Below are positions 1 through 8,719 of a DNA stretch of 64,000 bases, in pieces. Every line of letters starts with the position of its first letter. The first letter of the stretch is position 1. A program made the translations under genes and the position numbers. Below the pieces are notes generated by a model. That model saw only the letters and a program-made list of their open reading frames with translations. It did not search any database and was not told where the DNA came from. Origin of the DNA: Alloyangia mangrovi (GTDB lineage: Bacteria; Pseudomonadota; Alphaproteobacteria; Rhodobacterales; Rhodobacteraceae). The stretch lies in contig NZ_NTHN02000013.1 in assembly GCF_002300555.2 (NCBI RefSeq), positions 1-64,000 on the forward strand, given 5' to 3'.

Positions 1-702
1 CTGGGGGCGGTGCTGGCGATCCAGACCGGGCTGTCGGCGGCCTTTGCCCTGGCGCTGCCGCTGAGCGCGCTGGCCGGGGCGGTGGTGGCGGTGGTGATCC
101 TCGTCGTGCTCGCCGGGCCGCGCGCCGAGACGCTGACGCTGATCCTTGCCGGGGTCGCACTCTCAGCCGTCGCGGGTGCGCTGACGCAGCTGGTGCTGAA
201 CCTTTCGCCCAACCCCTTTGCCGCCAGCGAGATCGTCTTCTGGATGATGGGCTCGCTCGCCGACCGCTCGATGCTGCACGTCTGGCTGGCCCTGCCCTTC
301 ATGGCTCTTGGCGTTCTGCTGCTGGCAGGCGTCGGGCGCGGGCTCGACGCGCTGACGTTGGGCGAGGACGCGGCCTCGTCTATGGGGATCGACCTCGGAC
401 GGCTGCGGCTGCGGGTGGTGCTGGGCACCGCCTGCGTCGTCGGCGCGGGCACGGCGGTCGCCGGGGCGATCGGCTTCGTCGGGCTGGTCGTGCCGCACCT
501 GCTGCGCGGCTCCGTGGGCGGCCGCCCCGGGCCGCTGCTTTGGGTCTCGGCGGCGGGCGGGGCCGCGATGCTGTTGGCGGCGGATATCGCCGTACGGGTG
601 GTCGCCCCGGACCGCGACCTGAAGCTCGGGGTGCTGACCGCACTGGTCGGCGCGCCCTTTTTCCTGCACCTCGTCTGGCGCAGCCGGGGGGAGCGGGCAT
701 GA
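1..702 (+). CDS. FecCD-family metal-chelate ABC transporter permease (5' end outside window)
   Basis: Inner-membrane permease of a siderophore, heme or cobalamin type importer. The frame is open from base 1, so the gene starts before the window; about 233 C-terminal residues are visible, against roughly 330 in a complete FecCD protein. The visible part is a chain of hydrophobic helices with the family signature GAGTAVAGAIGFVGLVVPHL near the middle, which forms the coupling region facing the ATPase. The stop codon overlaps the ATG of the next gene (ATGA), the usual permease-ATPase operon junction. The substrate cannot be read from this part; the binding protein must lie upstream. Confidence 0.9.
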   Translation: MGAVLAIQTGLSAAFALALPLSALAGAVVAVVILVVLAGPRAETLTLILAGVALSAVAGALTQLVLNLSPNPFAASEIVFWMMGSLADRSMLHVWLALPFMALGVLLLAGVGRGLDALTLGEDAASSMGIDLGRLRLRVVLGTACVVGAGTAVAGAIGFVGLVVPHLLRGSVGGRPGPLLWVSAAGGAAMLLAADIAVRVVAPDRDLKLGVLTALVGAPFFLHLVWRSRGERA

Positions 703-1436
703 CCCTTCTGGCACTTGAAGACCTTTCCGTAACCCTGCGCGGACGACAGGTCTTTTTCGGCATTTCTCTGGAAATCGGTCCGCACGAGGTGGTCGGCCTC
801 ATCGGCCCCAACGGCGCCGGCAAGACCAGCCTGATGCGCGCCGCGCTGGGGTTGATCCCTTCGGCCGGGCACAGTTCTCTGGCGGTTCTGACCCCGCAGC
901 AACGGGCGAAGGCGGTCGCCTGGATGCCCCAGGCACGCGAGATCGCCTGGCCGGTAAAGGTCGAGGACCTCGTCGCGCTTGGACGCCTGCCGCATGGCGA
1001 TCATGCGCGCGGCCCGGTCGAGGCGGCGATCGCCAAGATGGGGCTGGAGGAGCTGCGCAAGCGGCGCTCCACCAACCTCTCGGGCGGCGAGCAGGCGCGC
1101 GCGCTTCTGGCCCGTGCGCTGGCGCAGGAGACGCCGCTCTTGATGGCTGACGAGCCCACGGCGGGGCTCGACCCGGCGCATCAGATCGCCACCATGGAGG
1201 TGTTCGGCGCCCTTGCTGCCGAGGGTCACGGCGTGCTGCTCTCGCTGCACGATATCGGGCTGGCGGCGCGGCATTGCACCCGGCTGGTGATGCTGGCCGA
1301 GGGGCGGCTGCTGGCGGATGGCCCCCCTGAGGAGGTGCTGACCGACGAGTTGCTGGCGCAGGGCTTCGGCATCACCGCCTACCACGCGCAGACGCCAGAC
1401 GGCCCAGTGTTCCAGCCGATGCACCGGGCGCGCTGA
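699..1436 (+). CDS. FecE-like ABC transporter ATP-binding protein
   Basis: ATPase partner of the preceding permease in a metal-chelate importer. The 245-residue product has Walker A GPNGAGKTS near residue 37, the ABC signature LSGGEQARA, Walker B LLMADEPT and the switch His in LSLHDIG. The length is normal for FecE/BtuD/HmuV proteins. I chose the ATG at 699 because it overlaps the permease stop codon by 4 bp and the homologous region begins there; the frame is open further upstream, but that part has no family similarity. HmuV (heme) or FecE/FhuC (ferric siderophore) are equally possible. Confidence 0.9.
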   Translation: MTLLALEDLSVTLRGRQVFFGISLEIGPHEVVGLIGPNGAGKTSLMRAALGLIPSAGHSSLAVLTPQQRAKAVAWMPQAREIAWPVKVEDLVALGRLPHGDHARGPVEAAIAKMGLEELRKRRSTNLSGGEQARALLARALAQETPLLMADEPTAGLDPAHQIATMEVFGALAAEGHGVLLSLHDIGLAARHCTRLVMLAEGRLLADGPPEEVLTDELLAQGFGITAYHAQTPDGPVFQPMHRAR

Positions 1437-1504
1437 GCGCAGGTCTTGCCGGGCGCGCCTTGGGCGATACCTTCCGTGCAAGGCCTGACCGGAGGAGAGG
1501 CACA

Positions 1505-1897
1505 ATGGACACCTACGAAGGCGGATGCCTCTGCGGCGCGGTCCGCATCAAGGCCGAGGGACAACCATATCGCACCGGCCTTTGCCATTGCCTCGACTGC
1601 CGCAAGCACCACGGCGCGCTGTTCTACGCTGCCGCGATGTTCCCGGAGGCGGCGGTCACCGTGACCGGCGAGACCCGCAGCTATAGGGGGCGGCATTTCT
1701 GCCCGCTCTGCGGCTCATCGGTCTTTGCAATCGACGGAGACGAGGTGGAACTGCATCTCGGCGCGCTGGATGCACCGGGGCAGCTGCTTCCGAGTTACGA
1801 GAACTGGACGGTCAGGCGCGAGCCCTGGCTGCCGGACTTCCCGCTGGCCCACCATTACGCGGGCAATCGCGAAGGTACCGGGCGCGGCGAGGACTAG
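1505..1897 (+). CDS. GFA-family (glutathione-dependent formaldehyde-activating-like) protein
   Basis: Small zinc-binding protein of 130 residues in the GFA/CENP-V fold. The cysteine motifs are visible in order: GGCLCGAVR at the N-terminus, CHCLDCRKHHG around residue 30 and HFCPLCGS around residue 65. The start at 1505 follows a strong GGAGGAGAGG ribosome-binding site. Most members have no proven activity, and the link to formaldehyde or S-hydroxymethylglutathione is family-level only. It is a single gene, separated from the convergent trpB by a hairpin. Confidence 0.85.
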   Translation: MDTYEGGCLCGAVRIKAEGQPYRTGLCHCLDCRKHHGALFYAAAMFPEAAVTVTGETRSYRGRHFCPLCGSSVFAIDGDEVELHLGALDAPGQLLPSYENWTVRREPWLPDFPLAHHYAGNREGTGRGED

Positions 1898-1902
1898 AAG
1901 AC

Positions 1903-1922
1903 CCGGGCGACGCATCGCCCGG
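1903..1922. terminator. Bidirectional terminator-like hairpin between GFA gene and trpB
   Basis: An 8-bp perfect stem, CCGGGCGA pairing with TCGCCCGG around the loop CGCA, sits in the 47-bp gap between two convergent genes. There is no U-run on either side, so termination is inferred from position and stem strength. Confidence 0.55.
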
Positions 1923-1944
1923 ATCCTTCAATGGCTTGCAGCCC

Positions 1945-3165
1945 TCAGCTGATATCGACGCCGAGGTGCTTGGCGACGGCGAAGATGTCCTTGTCGCCGC
2001 GGCCGCACATGTTCATGACAATGATGTGGTCCTTGGGCAGATCGGGCGCGATCTTCATCACGTGGGCCAGCGCGTGCGACGGCTCGAGCGCCGGGATGAT
2101 GCCCTCGGTCGAGCACGACAGCTGGAACGCCTCGAGCGCCTCCTTGTCGGTGATCGCCACGTACTCGGCGCGGCCGGTGTCATGCAGCCAGGCGTGTTCC
2201 GGCCCGATGCCCGGGTAGTCGAGACCCGCCGAGATCGAGAAGCCTTCGAGGATCTGCCCGTCGTCGTCCTGCAGCAGGTAGGTTCGGTTGCCGTGCAGCA
2301 CGCCGGGGCGTCCGCCGGTGAGCGAGGCGCAATGCTCCATCTTCTCGTTGACGCCCTTGCCGCCGGCCTCGACGCCGATGATCTTGACGTCCTTGTCGTC
2401 GAGGAACGGGTAGAACAGGCCCATGGCGTTCGAGCCCCCGCCGATGGCGGCGATGATCGTGTCGGGCAGACGGCCTTCCTGCTCGAGGATCTGCTCCTTG
2501 GTCTCCTTGCCGATGATCGATTGGAAATCGCGGACCATCGCCGGGTAGGGGTGCGGACCGGCGACTGTGCCGATGCAGTAGAAGGTATCGCGCACGTTGG
2601 TCACCCAGTCCCGCAGCGCGTCGTTCATCGCGTCTTTCAGCGTGCCGCGACCGGAGGTCACGGGGATCACCTCGGCGCCCAGCAGGCGCATCCGGAAGAC
2701 GTTGGGCTGCTGGCGCTCGACGTCATGCGCGCCCATGTAGACGACGCACTTCAGGCCGAACTTTGCGCAGACCGTTGCCGTCGCCACGCCGTGCTGACCG
2801 GCACCGGTCTCGGCGATGATCCGGGTCTTGCCCATGCGGCGGGCAAGGATGATCTGGCCCAGCACGTTGTTGATCTTGTGGGCGCCGGTGTGGTTCAGCT
2901 CGTCGCGCTTGAAGTAGACCTTGGCGCCGCCGAGGTGCTCGGAGAGGCGCTCGGCGTAATAGAGCGGCGAGGGCCGGCCGACGTAGTGCTTCCACAGCCA
3001 GTCCATCTCGTCCCAGAAGCTCTGGTCGGTCTTGGCGCGCTCGTACTGCTCCTCGAGCTCGAGGATCAGCGGCATGAGCGTTTCGGAGACGAAACGCCCG
3101 CCGTAGATGCCGAAGCGGCCCTTTTCGTCGGGGCCTGTCATGAAGGAATTGACCAGATCGTCCAT
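1945..3165 (-). CDS. trpB: Tryptophan synthase beta chain
   Basis: Catalyses the last step of tryptophan synthesis, condensing indole with L-serine, as the beta subunit of the alpha2beta2 complex. The 406-residue length is typical of TrpB1. The PLP lysine is Lys97 in [10 protein letters not shown], the catalytic Glu lies in AETGAGQHG, and the glycine-rich phosphate loop is GGGSNAMG. The N-terminal stretch [17 protein letters not shown] is the family hallmark. trpA and trpF are not in the window next to it, so trpB is separated from at least part of the pathway here. Confidence 0.97.
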   Translation of the reverse strand: MDDLVNSFMTGPDEKGRFGIYGGRFVSETLMPLILELEEQYERAKTDQSFWDEMDWLWKHYVGRPSPLYYAERLSEHLGGAKVYFKRDELNHTGAHKINNVLGQIILARRMGKTRIIAETGAGQHGVATATVCAKFGLKCVVYMGAHDVERQQPNVFRMRLLGAEVIPVTSGRGTLKDAMNDALRDWVTNVRDTFYCIGTVAGPHPYPAMVRDFQSIIGKETKEQILEQEGRLPDTIIAAIGGGSNAMGLFYPFLDDKDVKIIGVEAGGKGVNEKMEHCASLTGGRPGVLHGNRTYLLQDDDGQILEGFSISAGLDYPGIGPEHAWLHDTGRAEYVAITDKEALEAFQLSCSTEGIIPALEPSHALAHVMKIAPDLPKDHIIVMNMCGRGDKDIFAVAKHLGVDIS

Positions 3166-3527
3166 CGCGCCTCTCCCGCAGAATTTCCCCCCTCTCTAAA
3201 GCAAGCGCGCGGCCAATGACCAGAGGTCACGCGCCCGGCACGCCGAATTGTCCCCCGGGGCGCCCGTCACCGCGCCGTCCCGGAGCGTCGCGGCCGGCGC
3301 CCCCCCCGGTTGGTTGTGAGGGTCGCGCATTCAACTGGCAGACCCCGGCCTATGCTGCGCTGCGCCCCCTCGGACTCCCAAGTCCCCCTTGCAAAATCAC
3401 ACCCGCCTTCCTAACCTCCTATGAGCGCCGCGCTTTTTTTTGCCGACCCAGCGCTCAAGAGATTTTTTTGCGAAGTCATTCCCACGCGCCCCCGGTTGAC
3501 GCCGCGATTACGATTGGACCCATTTCA
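3166..3527. other. Intergenic region between divergent trpB and glycosyltransferase gene
   Basis: A 362-bp gap that should hold promoters for both divergent genes. I see a T8 tract at 3434-3441 and a shorter T-run near 3463, but no convincing promoter hexamers, operator palindrome or RNA gene. The glycosyltransferase frame stays open through this stretch, but that translation is Pro/Arg-rich and unlike protein. Confidence 0.5.
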
Positions 3528-4616
3528 ATGCGCTTGAAGATTTACACCGACACGGCGTTCGCTTCGCCTGCAAACCCCATGCAATGCGCAATGCTGCTGC
3601 CCTTCTTCGGGCAGGAGGAGCGCGCATTCTGGTCCGCCGACACCAATGCCTTCGACAAGTACAAGCACAGCGGACCGGGCTATTTCGAGCTGGCCGAGTC
3701 AATGGATGATGCCGACGTCGCGGTGCTGCCCGGCACATGGCACCGCTACCTTCAGGACGGCACGACCAAGGTCGCGCTGCGCTTCGCGCAAAAGGCGGCG
3801 GAGGCGGGCAAGCGGATCGTCGTCTTCCACGAGCGCGATTATGACTTCAAGTTCCCCGCCCCCAACGCGCTGCTGTTCACGCCGACCATCGAGAAGGACC
3901 GCCAGCCGAACGAATTCGGCCTGCCCGCCTGGATTCCCGATCACACCAACGGCCCCGCGCCGCTGCGCCAGAAACATGAGCGCCCCTCGATCGGCTTCTG
4001 CGGGCAGGTGAAGAGACCCACCGCCAAGACCCGCCTCGTGCAGTTCGCCCGCACCTCGCTGCCCCATTTCTCCGAGCTGCGCATGGCAGGCTATTCCGCC
4101 TCACTGAAGGAGAACTTCCAATACAAGTTCCTGCGCGGCCGGGCGATCCAGACCCTGCTCGATCACCCCGGCGTGGACACCAACTTCGTGCTGCACGGGG
4201 ACTTCTTCGCCGGGGCCGACCAGAAGTCCACCGACGGCGAGAAGAACGTCGCGCGCCAGAGCGCGCTCGAGACCTTTCTGTCCAATCTCGCCGGCAGCGA
4301 CTACAGCCTCTGCGTGCGCGGCATCGGGAACTATTCGCTGCGCTTTTACGAGATCATGGCCGCGGGCCGCCCGCCGCTGTTTCTCGACACGAACTGCATC
4401 CTGCCCTACGACTTCCTTCTCGACTGGCAGAAGGAGCTGGTCTGGGTTCCGCTGTCCGAGCACCACCGCGCGGGGCAGATCCTTGCCGATCACCACGCTG
4501 GGCTCAGCGCCGAGCAGTTCGTCGACCAGCAGCGCAGAGCACGGGAAATCTGGGAGGACTGGCTCTCGCCCGATGGCTACTTCCGCAACTTCTACCGTCA
4601 CTTCCGCCCGCAGTGA
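3528..4616 (+). CDS. Exostosin-like (GT47-type) glycosyltransferase
   Basis: Predicted glycosyltransferase of 362 residues, probably acting on a surface polysaccharide or glycan. The C-terminal half carries the exostosin-family hallmark, here CVRGIGNYSLRFYEIMAAG followed by RPPLFLDTNCILPYD, which forms the nucleotide-sugar site in GT47 enzymes. There is no signal peptide or membrane segment, so it is probably cytoplasmic. The start at 3528 (MRLKIYTDTAF) is the first Met of the conserved part; the ribosome-binding site is weak. No other polysaccharide genes are adjacent, so the acceptor is unknown. The family call rests on motif recognition. Confidence 0.7.
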   Translation: MRLKIYTDTAFASPANPMQCAMLLPFFGQEERAFWSADTNAFDKYKHSGPGYFELAESMDDADVAVLPGTWHRYLQDGTTKVALRFAQKAAEAGKRIVVFHERDYDFKFPAPNALLFTPTIEKDRQPNEFGLPAWIPDHTNGPAPLRQKHERPSIGFCGQVKRPTAKTRLVQFARTSLPHFSELRMAGYSASLKENFQYKFLRGRAIQTLLDHPGVDTNFVLHGDFFAGADQKSTDGEKNVARQSALETFLSNLAGSDYSLCVRGIGNYSLRFYEIMAAGRPPLFLDTNCILPYDFLLDWQKELVWVPLSEHHRAGQILADHHAGLSAEQFVDQQRRAREIWEDWLSPDGYFRNFYRHFRPQ

Positions 4617-4637
4617 GCAGGCGGCTTCGCTACCTGA

Positions 4638-4946
4638 TCAAAGATAGACCAGCTCGTAGACGTAGGACTTCGGCCCCTTGCGGCTGACCCAGATGCCTTC
4701 GGGGGGCACCTCCCCGGACTGGACCGCCAGCAGATCCCATGGCCGACCGAAGACCTCGTCGCTCCCCCAATCCCCCGCAATCCAGCCAAGCAGCTCGTGC
4801 CGGATGATCCAGTGGTCGCCGTCCGTCCGCTTGAAACCGGCGTGGCCCGACGGCCCCGTGCATCGCTCGAAGCGATAGACGAGATCGTCGCTCTGCCTGC
4901 GGAGTTCGAAGGCCCTGGGGGCGGGTCGGAGATTCGTGTCCATCAT
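4638..4946 (-). CDS. Small conserved-type hypothetical protein
   Basis: Unrecognised 102-residue soluble protein, rich in Trp and Gly (HWIIRHELLGWIAGDWGSDE in its middle), with no signal peptide or membrane segment. Two consecutive ATG codons start it, so 4946 or 4943 is possible. It ends 21 bp from the convergent glycosyltransferase stop and lies downstream of the Mrr-like gene on the same strand with an 89-bp gap. Codon use looks like that of neighbouring genes, which supports it as real. No function is proposed. Confidence 0.6.
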   Translation of the reverse strand: MMDTNLRPAPRAFELRRQSDDLVYRFERCTGPSGHAGFKRTDGDHWIIRHELLGWIAGDWGSDEVFGRPWDLLAVQSGEVPPEGIWVSRKGPKSYVYELVYL

Positions 4947-5035
4947 CGTGCCACCACCCTGTCGGCGCCCACCCACCTTGGCCAGCGCGAACCCCGCGCG
5001 GCCCGCCAGTTTCGGCGCAGGCCGCGCGATCGCGG

Positions 5036-5848
5036 TCACATGGCCCAGGCTTCGGTGAAGCTCTCGACCCCGAATTCGCGATCGAGGCTCGGCAGGTCGT
5101 GCGGGCTCAGCAGCAGCACACCGGTGGTCGCGGCGAGCCGCTGCGCGCTCGAGGTGAAGCCGGCGGTGGCCAGCACCCCGGCCCCGGCCAGCCCGTAGTA
5201 GTTCTTGCCGGTAAAGGCCTCCTGGATGGCCTTGTTGCCGACCGGCGAGTTGTAGCGCTTCACCTGCAGGCCGATCACGAGAGCGCCCTTGCGCGCGACG
5301 ATGTCGATGCCCTGGTCGTAGCCGCGCTTGGTGACATCCGCGTCCCAGCCGAAATGGCGCAGCTGCGCGGCGCACCAGTGCTCGAACTCGGTGGGATCGC
5401 TCGGATAGTCCTCGGCGTCGAATCCGCCCTCGCGCGCCTCGCTCTCGATCCGGTCAATTTCGTCGATGATGTAATCAACCACCGCTGGCTCGATACGGTG
5501 ATAGTCGAAGGACAGCTCGATGCTGTCGAGGAACTCGAGCACGATGTCGTGCCGTTCGTCGGCGATCACCCGGTTGTAATCGTTCTTCTTCACTGCCAGC
5601 CGCAGGTTACGCGAGAGCGCCGGCGCATGGGCCTGCACGTGCCGGGAGAGCTCCTGCCGCCGGGAGCGGGTCAGCGACAGCCCCAACCCCTTGAAGACCA
5701 GCACCAGCACCGCGACGTAGCCCGCCAGGATCACCGGCAGTGCCCGCGTGGTGGCCGCCGACACACCCAGCGCGAAATAGGCATAGCCCAAGCAGAGCAG
5801 CGCCAAGAAGGTCACCGCGCCAAGGATGGTTTCGTACTCTTTTTTCAT
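5036..5848 (-). CDS. Membrane-anchored Mrr-like restriction endonuclease domain protein
   Basis: 270-residue protein with two N-terminal membrane segments (about residues 8-28 and 37-55), a charged middle region, and a C-terminal PD-(D/E)xK nuclease fold of the Mrr type. The active-site pattern is visible: GYDQGIDI supplies Asp182 and LQVKRY supplies Gln195 and Lys197, preceded by the helix FEHWCAAQLRHFGWDADVT. Mrr-family domains cut DNA, often methylated DNA. The membrane anchor resembles that of small single-gene Mrr_cat proteins found in many genomes. No methyltransferase is adjacent, so a classical restriction-modification pair is not supported. Confidence 0.8.
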   Translation of the reverse strand: MKKEYETILGAVTFLALLCLGYAYFALGVSAATTRALPVILAGYVAVLVLVFKGLGLSLTRSRRQELSRHVQAHAPALSRNLRLAVKKNDYNRVIADERHDIVLEFLDSIELSFDYHRIEPAVVDYIIDEIDRIESEAREGGFDAEDYPSDPTEFEHWCAAQLRHFGWDADVTKRGYDQGIDIVARKGALVIGLQVKRYNSPVGNKAIQEAFTGKNYYGLAGAGVLATAGFTSSAQRLAATTGVLLLSPHDLPSLDREFGVESFTEAWAM

Positions 5849-5997
5849 TTGCTGCCGCCTTGGTACGTTGTTTTCCGGCCTCCTACCGCGCGCGGAACAT
5901 TACGGCAACATGTGACGTGAGAGTCGGCGCCTAAGCGCTTATCACTAAGGGGTGAATCCAGCTGGACTGCGCCGGGCCCCTGATCGCAACGGGCGAA

Positions 5998-6019
5998 GAC
6001 CCGGCGCTGCCGCCGGGTC
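5998..6019 (-). terminator. Hairpin after the acetolactate-synthase-like gene
   Basis: A perfect 9-bp stem, GACCCGGCG and CGCCGGGTC around loop CTGC, begins 9 bp past the stop codon of the minus-strand ThDP enzyme gene. No U-run follows. It is likely a transcription end or 3' stabiliser. Confidence 0.5.
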
Positions 6020-6027
6020 CGCCGATC

Positions 6028-7692
6028 TCAGGACTTGGCCGCAAGCCCGCCCGCGCGGATCTCCGACAGCGTGCGGTAGGGCGTCAGCGCCTCGGCGGCG
6101 ATGTCGAGCTCGAGCACCGCGCCATGCGGCGCCGCCAGCGCCCGCTCGAAGGCGGCAGCGAACTCCTCGGTGTGGGTGACATGCTCGCCGTGCATCCCGT
6201 AGGCCCGCCCCAGCGCCGCGAAGTCGGGGTTGACGATCGAGGTGCCGCTGACCCGCGCGGGGAACTCGCGCTCCTGGTGGGCGCGGATGGTGCCATAGGT
6301 GCCGTTGTTGAGCACCAGGACGATCACCGCCGCCCCGGCCTGCCGCGCCGAGGAGAGCTCCTGACCGTTCATCTGGAAATCTCCGTCCCCGGCAAAGCAG
6401 ATCACCGTCGACCCGGGGCGCGCCAGCTTGGCGGCAATGGCGGCAGGCACGCCGTAGCCCATGGCGCCGGACTGCGGCGCCAGAAGCCGCATGCCCGGGC
6501 GGAAGCGGAAGAAGCGGGTGGGCCAGACGGTGAAGTTGCCGGCGCCGTTGGTCAGCACCACGTCGCTGCCCAGCACAGCGCGCATGTGCTTGCAGACCGC
6601 CACCATGTCGACCGGCCCGGGCTGCGCCGGGGCCTTGTCGATGAAGCCCAGATAAGCCGCCCGCGCCTCGGAACGCCAGGCCTTCCAATGACCGGTCACC
6701 TTGGCCGGCAGCGCCTGCACGAAGCGTCCCGGGTCCGCATGCACGCCGAGGGTGGGCCGGTAGACCTTGCCGATCTCGCGGTCCGAGGCGTGAACGTGGA
6801 TGATCTTCTGCTTGGGCTGCGGCACCTCAAGCAATGTGTAGCCGTCGGTCATGTTCTCGCCGAAGCGGGTCCCCAGCGCCAGTACCACGTCGGCGTCCTT
6901 CAGCAGGGCCTTCACCCCTGCCGTCATGCCCACGCCCGCGTCGCCGCAGAAGCAGGCGCAGGCGCTGTCGACCTGGTCCTGGTAGCGGAAGGAGGTGATG
7001 ATCGGGATGTCCGAGGCCTCGGCAAAGCTCTGCAGCGCGGCGCGCGCGGGGCCGGTCCACTCGGCCCCGCCGATCACGATCAGCGGCCGCTCGGCGTGCT
7101 GCAGCAAGGCGACCGCCTCGACCACGGCGTCGGCGGCGGGCTCGGCGGCGTAGACCTTCACCGGACCGGTCAGCGGCGGCACCGCGGTCTGCGCCATGAG
7201 CACGTCCTCGGGCAGCGCCACGACCACCGGGCCGGGACGGCCGGTGGTGGCGGTGATCCAGGCCCGCGAGAGGATCTCGGGGATGCGCTCGACGTGTTCG
7301 ATCTCGGTCGCCCATTTCGCCATGGTGCCGAAGACCGCGCGGTAATCGACCTCCTGGAAAGCCTCGCGCTCCTTCATGTCGGTGGCCACCTGCCCGACAA
7401 GAAGGATCATCGGCACGCTGTCCTGCATCGCGGTGTGCACGCCGATCGCGGCATTGGTCGCGCCCGGCCCGCGGGTCACCATGCAGATCCCCGGGCTGCC
7501 GGTCAGCTTGCCATGCGCCGCCGCCATGAAGGCCGCGCCGCCCTCCTGCCGGCAGAGCACAAAATCCAGCTTGCCCGCCGTGTCGTGCAGAGCGTCGAGC
7601 ACCGCAAGGTAGCTCTCTCCCGGAACGCCGAAGGCCCGCGTGGCCCCCAGCGCGATCAGGCTTTCGACCACCAATTGACCACCGTTGCGCAT
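6028..7692 (-). CDS. Thiamine diphosphate-dependent enzyme, acetolactate synthase large subunit-like
   Basis: 554-residue ThDP enzyme of the AHAS/oxalyl-CoA decarboxylase/glyoxylate carboligase superfamily, with N-terminal PYR, central transhydrogenase-like and C-terminal PP domains. The catalytic Glu is in CRQEGGAAFMAA, RGPGATNAAIG follows, and the ThDP/Mg site is GDGDFQMNGQEL...LNNGTYG. Start 7692 has an upstream GGGAGCAGGACAAG. No small regulatory subunit (ilvH) is adjacent, so it is probably not the biosynthetic acetolactate synthase; a decarboxylase or carboligase in catabolism is more likely. The exact substrate is not determinable. Confidence 0.85.
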   Translation of the reverse strand: MRNGGQLVVESLIALGATRAFGVPGESYLAVLDALHDTAGKLDFVLCRQEGGAAFMAAAHGKLTGSPGICMVTRGPGATNAAIGVHTAMQDSVPMILLVGQVATDMKEREAFQEVDYRAVFGTMAKWATEIEHVERIPEILSRAWITATTGRPGPVVVALPEDVLMAQTAVPPLTGPVKVYAAEPAADAVVEAVALLQHAERPLIVIGGAEWTGPARAALQSFAEASDIPIITSFRYQDQVDSACACFCGDAGVGMTAGVKALLKDADVVLALGTRFGENMTDGYTLLEVPQPKQKIIHVHASDREIGKVYRPTLGVHADPGRFVQALPAKVTGHWKAWRSEARAAYLGFIDKAPAQPGPVDMVAVCKHMRAVLGSDVVLTNGAGNFTVWPTRFFRFRPGMRLLAPQSGAMGYGVPAAIAAKLARPGSTVICFAGDGDFQMNGQELSSARQAGAAVIVLVLNNGTYGTIRAHQEREFPARVSGTSIVNPDFAALGRAYGMHGEHVTHTEEFAAAFERALAAPHGAVLELDIAAEALTPYRTLSEIRAGGLAAKS

Positions 7693-8022
7693 CTTGTCCT
7701 GCTCCCTGCCAGATCGCTTTTGCGAATTTGTGCGCGCTGTGCAGAGGGGATGCAAGCGCTGCCCGGGGGTTCTTCACTGAATGCATGACGCAGCACAAAA
7801 AGGCCGGGAGCCAGAACGCTTTGTTAAGACCCCGACTGTAGTTCTCGAAGCCGTCCCGGGGGCGACCTGCGAGTCTGAGGTTCGGTCCGGATCTGACCCG
7901 CGCGTGACCTGTCATGCGCCCTCCGCCGGCCTCGGGACGAAGGCTCGACACTCCCACGGGGACCGGCAGCTCGCTGGCCGCGGGTTGCCCCCGCTCTCCT
8001 CTGGCAAAGGACAGATTTCGCG
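7693..8022. other. Divergent intergenic region upstream of the chemotaxis operon
   Basis: A 330-bp gap that must contain the promoter of the che operon and that of the ThDP enzyme gene. I searched for a flagellar sigma-28 pattern (TAAA, 15 bp, GCCGATAA) and saw none. The only clear element is the AAAGGA ribosome-binding site before 8023. Confidence 0.45.
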
Positions 8023-8346
8023 ATGACAGAGCTTCACAGCCATGTGCTCGACCCGGGGCGCAACCGCAATGGCGAAGACCCTCTCGTGCCCTTCCTGCTC
8101 GGGGCGCGGCACATGCCCGTTTCGATCTCCATGCGGGACGTTCTGCGGCTCGATGCCCACCGGCTGCAGATCCTGCTCGTGGCGCAGAAGCAATGGCAGG
8201 AGGAGGGGCTCACTTTCAGCCTGACCGAAATCAACGAGACCTTCCGCGGCGGGCTCGACCGGCTTGGCCTGCGGCCCACCCATTTCGACGCCGCCGGCAC
8301 GGATGCCGGATCCGATCTCGCGGATGGCAAGGAGGCACTGCAATGA
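8023..8346 (+). CDS. STAS-domain-like protein, first gene of chemotaxis operon
   Basis: Small 107-residue protein resembling STAS (anti-anti-sigma-like) proteins: SMRDVLRLDAHRLQILLVAQ followed by a helix with WQEEGLTFSLTEINE fits the alternating beta-alpha pattern, with the predicted switch position around SLTEINETF. It opens the che operon and overlaps cheY by ATGA, so it is co-translated with it. Its place suggests a regulatory partner of the CheY/CheA branch, but no role has been shown. The STAS call is moderately secure. Confidence 0.65.
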   Translation: MTELHSHVLDPGRNRNGEDPLVPFLLGARHMPVSISMRDVLRLDAHRLQILLVAQKQWQEEGLTFSLTEINETFRGGLDRLGLRPTHFDAAGTDAGSDLADGKEALQ

Positions 8347-8717
8347 CGACGAAAGTCCTCGCGATCGACGATTCCCGGACGATCCGCAACCTCCTGCGCA
8401 TTTCGCTCGAAGGGGCCGGCTTCGAATTTCACTCCGCCTGCGACGGGGTCGAGGGGGTCGAGCAATTCTCCGAGGTCGAGCCGGATGTGGTGATCACCGA
8501 TATCAACATGCCCAACATGGACGGTTTCGGCGTGATCGAGACGCTGCGCAGCGGCCCAAACCGCACGACGGTGCCGATCATCGTGCTGACCACCGAAAGT
8601 GGCGCCGATCTCAAGGCCCGCGCCCGTGCCGCCGGGGCCACCGGCTGGATCGTCAAACCATTCGACGACGCATCGCTTGTTTCGGTGCTGCGCCGGCTCA
8701 CAGGACACATGGTGTAG
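8343..8717 (+). CDS. cheY: Chemotaxis response regulator CheY (first copy)
   Basis: Single-domain receiver of 124 residues that takes phosphate from CheA. The acidic pair is in VLAIDDSRT, the phosphoacceptor Asp is in ITDINMPNMDG, the switch Thr is in LTTES and the conserved Lys is in VKPFD, so all key residues are present. There is no output domain. It sits between the STAS gene (4-bp overlap) and cheA (2-bp gap). One of two cheY genes in the operon; one may bind the motor and the other act as phosphate sink, but which is which cannot be read here. Confidence 0.93.
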   Translation: MTTKVLAIDDSRTIRNLLRISLEGAGFEFHSACDGVEGVEQFSEVEPDVVITDINMPNMDGFGVIETLRSGPNRTTVPIIVLTTESGADLKARARAAGATGWIVKPFDDASLVSVLRRLTGHMV

Positions 8718-8719
8718 AG

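Noticed and set aside
1936-3219. Long open frame on the plus strand opposite trpB
   Set aside because: It is the antisense of a highly conserved trpB. Its translation is Val/Asp/Arg-rich with no domain, as expected from GC-rich third positions.
6124-7788. 554-codon open frame opposite the ThDP enzyme gene
   Set aside because: His/Arg/Gly-rich low-complexity translation; the minus-strand gene has all ThDP motifs. A shadow of high GC.
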